This document shows, piece by piece, positions 7,355-12,088 of a stretch of 12,088 nt of DNA (the first letter of the stretch is position 1; each line of letters begins with the position of its first letter). The DNA is from Gammaproteobacteria bacterium. GTDB lineage: Bacteria > Pseudomonadota > Gammaproteobacteria > Pseudomonadales > Porticoccaceae. The stretch lies in assembly GCA_006227015.1 (NCBI GenBank), contig SBGI01000108.1, forward strand, positions 1 to 12,088. Reading direction: 5' to 3'. The translations under genes and the position numbers were made by a program. Under the pieces are notes generated by a model that saw nothing but the letters and a program-made list of their open reading frames with translations, was not told the DNA's origin and ran no database searches.

Positions 7355-10300
7355 ACGGCAAACGGGTTCTGAGATTCCTGACCAGACGCTTGTTGATGCT
7401 GGCTGCCCTGTCAGTCATCGCCATTGCCGTGCTCGTGTCTCTAGGGCGCGAAACCATCGGCAGCCTCAATAATTATCGCAGCGAGATCAATTACTTCGCT
7501 TCGGAAAAGCTCGGGCTGCAGGTGGAGAGCCAGCAGATGCTGGGTGACTGGCGCCGTTTGAAACCCAGGATCACCGCGTTGAACCTCTCGATACGCAGTC
7601 CGGGGGCCTCTGAGCCGGCGATTCAGCTGGAACGCATTACCCTGGAAGTGGACTTGCTGCGCAGTGTGCTGGCAAGACAACTGGTGTGGCGGGAACTGTG
7701 GATTGGTGGTGTGCGGTTGTCGCTGCAGGAGGATGCCAGCGGAGGCTGGTCGATCAGTAATCTCTCTATCCCGGAAAAGCAGCCGGAAAAAGATTACGGC
7801 GCACTTCTGAAAATGCTATTTGACAGTGACTTGCTGGGGGTGGACAAGATCACCGCTGACCTGAATTTTTATTCCGGTACTGAAGCGAGTCTCGAAGGCC
7901 GGGATATTCTGCTGGAAAACAGCGGTAACTTTCACCGGTTGATGGCCGGCTTGAGCCTCACGGGCCATGAACAGGCAGCCAGCCTGATAGTGGAAGCAGA
8001 GGGCAACCCGGCCAACCTGGAAAAACTCAAGGCTGCCGGATACCTGAGCATTAACCGCGTTGACCTCAGCGGCTCCTTCAGCGCCTTGGCCAAAAGCTGG
8101 TTCCCCGACTTGGTGGAGCGGGTTGGGGATATTGAGACCGACATCGAAGGCGATATCTGGATCGACCTGACCAAGGGCGGCAAGGCCGAACTGGTAGGCC
8201 GGATATCCGCTGCTGAAATTCCCCTTAACTGGTTGGAAGATGTGCCGCCGGTCAGGCAATTTAAAACAGATATCACCGGCTGGTTTGACCCCGGTGAAAG
8301 CTGGGGCCTGCGCCTGCAGGAACTGGATTTTGACTGGGGTGATGTGGCGATTGAGCCCTTAACGGTCAACTATGAACAGAAAGTGGGGGCGCTTTGGGGC
8401 AAGGGTTCCATTGCATTGAGCCAGGTGAACCTGTCGCTGGTGGACGACCTGATGATGCAGACGGGACTCGCCTCGCCAAAACTGGAGCAAATACTCATGG
8501 ATTTGCAGCCCAGTGGCGCCTTGCGGTCCGTGCATCTCGACCTCGACCTCGACGGCGAAAACCCACAGGTGGAACTGCGCGCCAATCTGAACGATGTGGC
8601 TATCCAGTCCTGGCGGGGAGCACCCGGGGCACGCCATCTGAATGGTTATGTTGAGACCCTTAATGCCAGCGGGCTGCTGGAGCTGGACAGCCCTGAGGGC
8701 CTGGCATTGTATTACCCCAAAGTGTTTGACGATTATATGGAGCACAGCAGCTTTCGTGGGCAGCTGCGCTGGCTCTGGGACGTGGACAATCACCTGTTGA
8801 AAATTGCCAGTGGCAGGATCGACATGGGCGGAGAAGAGGGCGACGGCAATGCTCATCTCTACCTGGATATTCCCATAGGCCGGCCTGAATTGAAGCCGGA
8901 GATGTACCTGATGGTTGGGGTGCGTGACACCCACAGCAGCTCTCGTCACCGTTATCTGCCCAAAACCCTCAACCCGGGGCTGCTGGACTGGCTCGATAGT
9001 GCGCTGGGCGAGATATCTGTTCCGGAAGTGGGTTTTGTCTGGCGAGGCCCCCTGGTTGGAAGCGAAAGAGGGGAGCGATCCATCCAGCTTTACGTGCGTG
9101 TTGCCGATGGCAGTTTGCAATTCCAGCCAGACTGGCCGCCACTGGAACACCTCAGTAGTGCCATGACGCTGGATAATGGCGAACTGAACGTGAATATCTA
9201 CGGGGGCACCCTAGGCAATACCCGCGTCAAAAGTGGCGAAGTGCTGTTGCGGCCATCACCGGGCGAAACCGGGCAACTGCTTTACGTCAAGGCGGATGTC
9301 GTAGCCGATGCCGGCGAGGCGGTGGCGGTGTTGGCGCAGTCGCCGTTGCGCTCCCGGGTGGCCGGTGTGGCCAATTGGGATATTTCCGGTCCCACAAAGA
9401 TTGATCTGGATCTGCGTATCCCGCTATCCAGGGATGGTACGGAAGGAGCTTATGCAGTCGATGTGGATCTGAGTGATGCCTACCTCGGCTTGCCGGATAC
9501 GGATATCAACTTTACCCAGTTGCGCGGCAGGCTGAGCTATCGCGATGATAAAGGGTTGTATGCCTCCGGGTTGCAGGGACAGTTCTGGGACGAGCCGGTG
9601 GAGGCGGATATCGCCACGGGCAAGGATAGTCTGAAGGTCAGTGGCCGCGGGCAACTGGACATGCGGGCTCTGAGTGATTTTATCAAACTGGATTCCAAGC
9701 GCATTCTGCAGGGTAAAACCAATGTGGATGCACGATTGAATGTGCCCCTGCTGGACAGCAAGACCCCCATCCATTTACAGGTCAACAGCCAGCTGCAGGG
9801 GGCGACTATTGACTTGCCCGTACCCTTTGCGAAGGCGGCATCAGCCCCCAGGGATATCCAGGTAGACGTGTCCATCAGTGATTATCAGGATATCCAGATT
9901 ACGGCAGAAGGGGGTGTCAGCGCACACTTGCAGCTACGCAGCGGATCGTTGCGCCGCAGCCTGCTGGCTGTCTACAGCGAGGATGCGGAGTTGCCGGGAG
10001 AGGGCCAATTCCGCATTACCGGTGAAATGGAGCACTTCTCCCTTACGGAGTGGACCCCCTACTTTGCCGAGTTGGTGGGTGAAAAAACCAGTCCGGACCA
10101 TGCCTTGAAAATCCTGTTTGACGGGCGTATCGCCAGCCTGGAAGTGGCCGGCCTCGAGCTCACCGGGGCGGTTGCCAGTGGCCGCTATTTGAATGGCGAC
10201 TGGCAAGTGGTGCTGGTCAGTAACGAGGCTGCAGGGCAGGCGCTGGTCCCCACAGACACGGCGCGGCCAATCAGACTGGATCTCGAGAAGCTGGGGTTGC

Positions 10301-11208
10301 CGTCTCCCCCCGAGGATGGCAGTGGGGAACAGGATGTGGACCCTGCCAGCTTCCCGCTCATGGAAGCCTCCATTCAGGATTTCTCCGTGGGAGATTCCCA
10401 CTTCGGTTACGCGAGATTTCGTTCCGAGCCAACCCCGCATGGCGTATTGTTTTCGGGGATTGATGCCAACCTGAAAGGCTTGCGCCTGGGCAGTAAGGAT
10501 GTCGATACCACACTGCTGTGGGAGCGGCAGGCGGGAGTTCACTACAGTCAGTTTAGCGGCCTGTTGCAGGCCGGAGATGTGGGTGACGTAATGGAAGCCT
10601 GGGGTACACCGGCAGCGCTGGAAAGCAAGGATGCCCATTTCTTCGCAGACCTGGGCTGGCCTGGCAAACCCTGGGAGATTAAACCATCGCAGCTTAATGG
10701 CGCGATGTCCTTGCAGGTGGAAAAAGGGCGCTTCTTCAAATCCCCTGCGGGCGCTGCCAATGCGATGCTAAGGCTGATCAGCCTGTTTAATTTCGATAAC
10801 TGGTTACGCCGCCTGAGCCTCGATTTTTCCGATCTTTTCGAGAAAGGGATGAGTTTTGACGAGATGCAGGGCGGCTTGGTCTTCAACGCCGGCAACATGA
10901 GTTTTGATCCGCCGCTGGTGGTTAAAATGCCCTCCGGCCGTTTCAAGATGAACGGTACCGCTAATCTTGTCCGCGAGGACATTGATGCGATTCTGGTAAC
11001 TACTTTGCCGGTGGGCACCAATCTACCCTGGGTGGCAGCGCTGGTGGGTGGTCTGCCCGCTGCAGCAGGGGTCTATATCACCGGCAAGATTTTCGAGAAA
11101 CAGGTCGATAAACTGTCGAGCATCAGTTATCACATTACCGGCCCGTGGGATGACCCCGAAGTGGATGTGGAGAGAATCTTCAGCGACGGTGGTACAGACA
11201 AAAAATGA
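7351..11208 (+). CDS. yhdP: YhdP, AsmA-like inner-membrane-anchored lipid transport protein
   Basis: YhdP, with TamB and YdbH, is thought to bridge the periplasm and carry phospholipids from the inner to the outer membrane. The 1285-aa product is close to the E. coli protein (about 1266). Residues 9-31 form a single N-terminal membrane anchor after a basic start (NGKRVLRFLTRR). The rest is a very long stretch of alternating beta-strand-like repeats without catalytic motifs, typical of AsmA/DUF3971 bridge proteins. A hydrophobic Gly/Ala-rich segment (about 1222-1248) precedes the family-like ending SYHITGPWDDPEVDVERIF. The start is TTG at 7351, supported by GGAG at 7341-7344 six bases upstream; no ATG or GTG lies in a better place. 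A short (CTCGAC)x3 run at 8536-8553 encodes LDLDLD. The stop overlaps the next gene by ATGA. Identity rests on length, topology, C-terminus and synteny after rng. Confidence 0.92.
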   Translation: MNGKRVLRFLTRRLLMLAALSVIAIAVLVSLGRETIGSLNNYRSEINYFASEKLGLQVESQQMLGDWRRLKPRITALNLSIRSPGASEPAIQLERITLEVDLLRSVLARQLVWRELWIGGVRLSLQEDASGGWSISNLSIPEKQPEKDYGALLKMLFDSDLLGVDKITADLNFYSGTEASLEGRDILLENSGNFHRLMAGLSLTGHEQAASLIVEAEGNPANLEKLKAAGYLSINRVDLSGSFSALAKSWFPDLVERVGDIETDIEGDIWIDLTKGGKAELVGRISAAEIPLNWLEDVPPVRQFKTDITGWFDPGESWGLRLQELDFDWGDVAIEPLTVNYEQKVGALWGKGSIALSQVNLSLVDDLMMQTGLASPKLEQILMDLQPSGALRSVHLDLDLDGENPQVELRANLNDVAIQSWRGAPGARHLNGYVETLNASGLLELDSPEGLALYYPKVFDDYMEHSSFRGQLRWLWDVDNHLLKIASGRIDMGGEEGDGNAHLYLDIPIGRPELKPEMYLMVGVRDTHSSSRHRYLPKTLNPGLLDWLDSALGEISVPEVGFVWRGPLVGSERGERSIQLYVRVADGSLQFQPDWPPLEHLSSAMTLDNGELNVNIYGGTLGNTRVKSGEVLLRPSPGETGQLLYVKADVVADAGEAVAVLAQSPLRSRVAGVANWDISGPTKIDLDLRIPLSRDGTEGAYAVDVDLSDAYLGLPDTDINFTQLRGRLSYRDDKGLYASGLQGQFWDEPVEADIATGKDSLKVSGRGQLDMRALSDFIKLDSKRILQGKTNVDARLNVPLLDSKTPIHLQVNSQLQGATIDLPVPFAKAASAPRDIQVDVSISDYQDIQITAEGGVSAHLQLRSGSLRRSLLAVYSEDAELPGEGQFRITGEMEHFSLTEWTPYFAELVGEKTSPDHALKILFDGRIASLEVAGLELTGAVASGRYLNGDWQVVLVSNEAAGQALVPTDTARPIRLDLEKLGLPSPPEDGSGEQDVDPASFPLMEASIQDFSVGDSHFGYARFRSEPTPHGVLFSGIDANLKGLRLGSKDVDTTLLWERQAGVHYSQFSGLLQAGDVGDVMEAWGTPAALESKDAHFFADLGWPGKPWEIKPSQLNGAMSLQVEKGRFFKSPAGAANAMLRLISLFNFDNWLRRLSLDFSDLFEKGMSFDEMQGGLVFNAGNMSFDPPLVVKMPSGRFKMNGTANLVREDIDAILVTTLPVGTNLPWVAALVGGLPAAAGVYITGKIFEKQVDKLSSISYHITGPWDDPEVDVERIFSDGGTDKK
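8536..8553 (+). repeat. Three tandem CTCGAC hexamers inside yhdP
   Basis: CTCGAC occurs three times head to tail and encodes Leu-Asp three times in one beta strand of the YhdP bridge. Copy changes by slippage would stay in frame. It is probably incidental to an alternating strand pattern. Confidence 0.7.
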
Positions 11209-12059
11209 GCTGTATTGCTGCAATTCAAATGACCAGTGGTGGCAGCCTGGAGAGCAATCTGCAGCAGGCGGCAGCGCTGATTGAGCAGGCGGCAGGACAG
11301 GGCGCGGAGTTGCTGGTTCTCCCCGAGTATTTTGCCTACCATGGTTGCCGCGACATTGATCAGATTGCCAAAACCGAAAGCGATGCTTCCGGCCCGGCCC
11401 GGCAGTTTCTGGCGCGTATGGCCCGGCATCATGGTGTCTGGCTGGTGGGCGGCACTATTCCAGTGGCGATCAATCAAGATGGCAACCAGGACGGCAGCGG
11501 AGACAAGCGCGCAGCGGCCACCTGCTTTGTAGTTAATGCGCAGGGAGAGGAAGTCGCCAGCTATCAGAAAATCCATCTGTTTGACGTGGATGTGGCAGAT
11601 GCCAAAGGCAGTTACCGGGAGTCGGACGACTATCGTCACGGCAGCGAACCGGTGGTGGTTGACACCCCGTTTGGCAAGCTTGGGCTGACGGTTTGTTACG
11701 ACCTGCGTTTTCCCGAGCTTTACCGTTACCTGGCGGCAGAAGGCGCCGAGATTCTTCTGGTGCCCTCAGCCTTTACCGCGGTCACTGGCGAACCACACTG
11801 GGAGCTGTTGCTGCGGGCACGGGCGGTGGAAAACCTCTGCTATGTGGTGGGGGCGAATATGGGCGATCGTTTTCACGAGAAGCGCCCCACTTGGGGTGGG
11901 TCTGCGATTATTGATCCTTGGGGCGTAGTGTTGTCCGATATGGCGGACGGCCCGGGCGTGGTCAGTGCCGACATTAACCTCAACTATTTACGTAAGCTCA
12001 GACAAAAAATGCCGGTGCATGAACACCGCCGCTTCAGTGTGGTCAAAACTTCAGATTAA
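11205..12059 (+). CDS. Carbon-nitrogen hydrolase, Nit1 type (probable deaminated glutathione amidase)
   Basis: This is a nitrilase-superfamily enzyme of 284 aa. The Glu-Lys-Cys triad is readable as Glu41 (VLPEYFAY), Lys122 (YQKIHLFDVDV) and Cys164 (LTVCYDLRFPELYR). HLFDVDV, PSAFTAVTGEPHWELLLRARAVEN and HEKRPTWGGSAIIDPWG are the Nit1/YbeM-type signatures, pointing to hydrolysis of deaminated glutathione, a metabolite-repair reaction, in the cytoplasm. Omega-amidase (Nit2 type) is the nearest alternative and is less likely given the HWE and HEKR context. An extra loop near residues 90-100 contains NQDG twice in tandem. The ATG overlaps the yhdP stop (ATGA), so translation is coupled to the large upstream gene. 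A C-N hydrolase at this position, before tldD, also occurs in Pseudomonas. The family assignment is firm; the exact substrate is inferred. Confidence 0.93.
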   Translation: MSCIAAIQMTSGGSLESNLQQAAALIEQAAGQGAELLVLPEYFAYHGCRDIDQIAKTESDASGPARQFLARMARHHGVWLVGGTIPVAINQDGNQDGSGDKRAAATCFVVNAQGEEVASYQKIHLFDVDVADAKGSYRESDDYRHGSEPVVVDTPFGKLGLTVCYDLRFPELYRYLAAEGAEILLVPSAFTAVTGEPHWELLLRARAVENLCYVVGANMGDRFHEKRPTWGGSAIIDPWGVVLSDMADGPGVVSADINLNYLRKLRQKMPVHEHRRFSVVKTSD

Positions 12060-12075
12060 CCCGTTGAGCGTTATT

Positions 12076-12088
12076 ATGAAGAATCTGA
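12076..12088 (+). CDS. Start of a further ORF, possibly tldD (only 13 bases present)
   Basis: An ATG at 12076, 16 bases after the hydrolase stop, opens MKNL before the window ends. A GAG at 12065-12067 lies 8 bases upstream as a weak ribosome-binding site. Four codons cannot identify a protein. tldD, encoding a metalloprotease subunit, usually follows this hydrolase gene in pseudomonad-like gammaproteobacteria, so it is the best guess from synteny alone. Confidence 0.35.

Noticed and set aside
8359..9150. 263-codon open frame on the minus strand inside yhdP
   Set aside because: It lies wholly antisense to a convincing yhdP frame, has low-complexity His/Gln/Val-rich content and no recognisable domain. 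It is a shadow of GC-biased codon use.
9934..10638. 234-codon open frame on the minus strand inside yhdP
   Set aside because: Antisense shadow of yhdP with no family motif, no neighbouring partner genes and no supporting ribosome-binding context.

Overview
The window is a chromosomal core region of a gammaproteobacterium. Coding density is high, G+C is moderately high (mid-to-upper fifties per cent by eye), and no mobile element, phage gene, CRISPR array, rRNA or tRNA was seen. The gene order gatB-gatA-gatC / mreB-mreC-mreD-maf-rng-yhdP-nit-(tldD) is, from general knowledge, that of Pseudomonas and related orders. Details of the MreB, MreC and YhdP sequences would fit a marine group such as Cellvibrionales, but genus cannot be fixed from the sequence alone.

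Left part (1-2395, minus strand): the gatCAB operon, encoding the tRNA-dependent amidotransferase that converts Asp-tRNA(Asn) and/or Glu-tRNA(Gln) to the amidated forms. gatC and gatA are complete. gatB is cut by the window edge, leaving about 212 N-terminal residues. A 245-base divergent intergenic region (2396-2640) separates this operon from mreB and holds a plausible sigma70-type promoter for mreB.

Middle part (2641-7178, plus strand): the cell-shape cluster mreB, mreC, mreD (actin-like filament protein and two membrane partners of the elongasome), then maf (YhdE-type nucleotide pyrophosphatase) and rng (RNase G). mreC/mreD and maf/rng overlap, and the other gaps are short, so this looks like one operon. 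The start of mreC is anomalous: the expected N-terminus is encoded and has a well-placed Shine-Dalgarno sequence, but no ATG, GTG or TTG lies there in frame.

Right part (7179-12088, plus strand): after a 172-base, partly AT-rich gap with promoter-like hexamers and a perfect 8-bp inverted repeat, comes yhdP (1285 aa, inner-membrane-anchored AsmA-like bridge protein implicated in phospholipid transport to the outer membrane). It overlaps by ATGA with a Nit1-type C-N hydrolase gene (deaminated glutathione amidase). The final 13 bases begin another ORF, probably tldD by synteny.

The window is ordinary, conserved housekeeping DNA. No candidate for a new biological system was found. The points worth a second look are small: the mreC start, the operator-like palindrome and possible leader ORF before yhdP, and the TTG start of yhdP.
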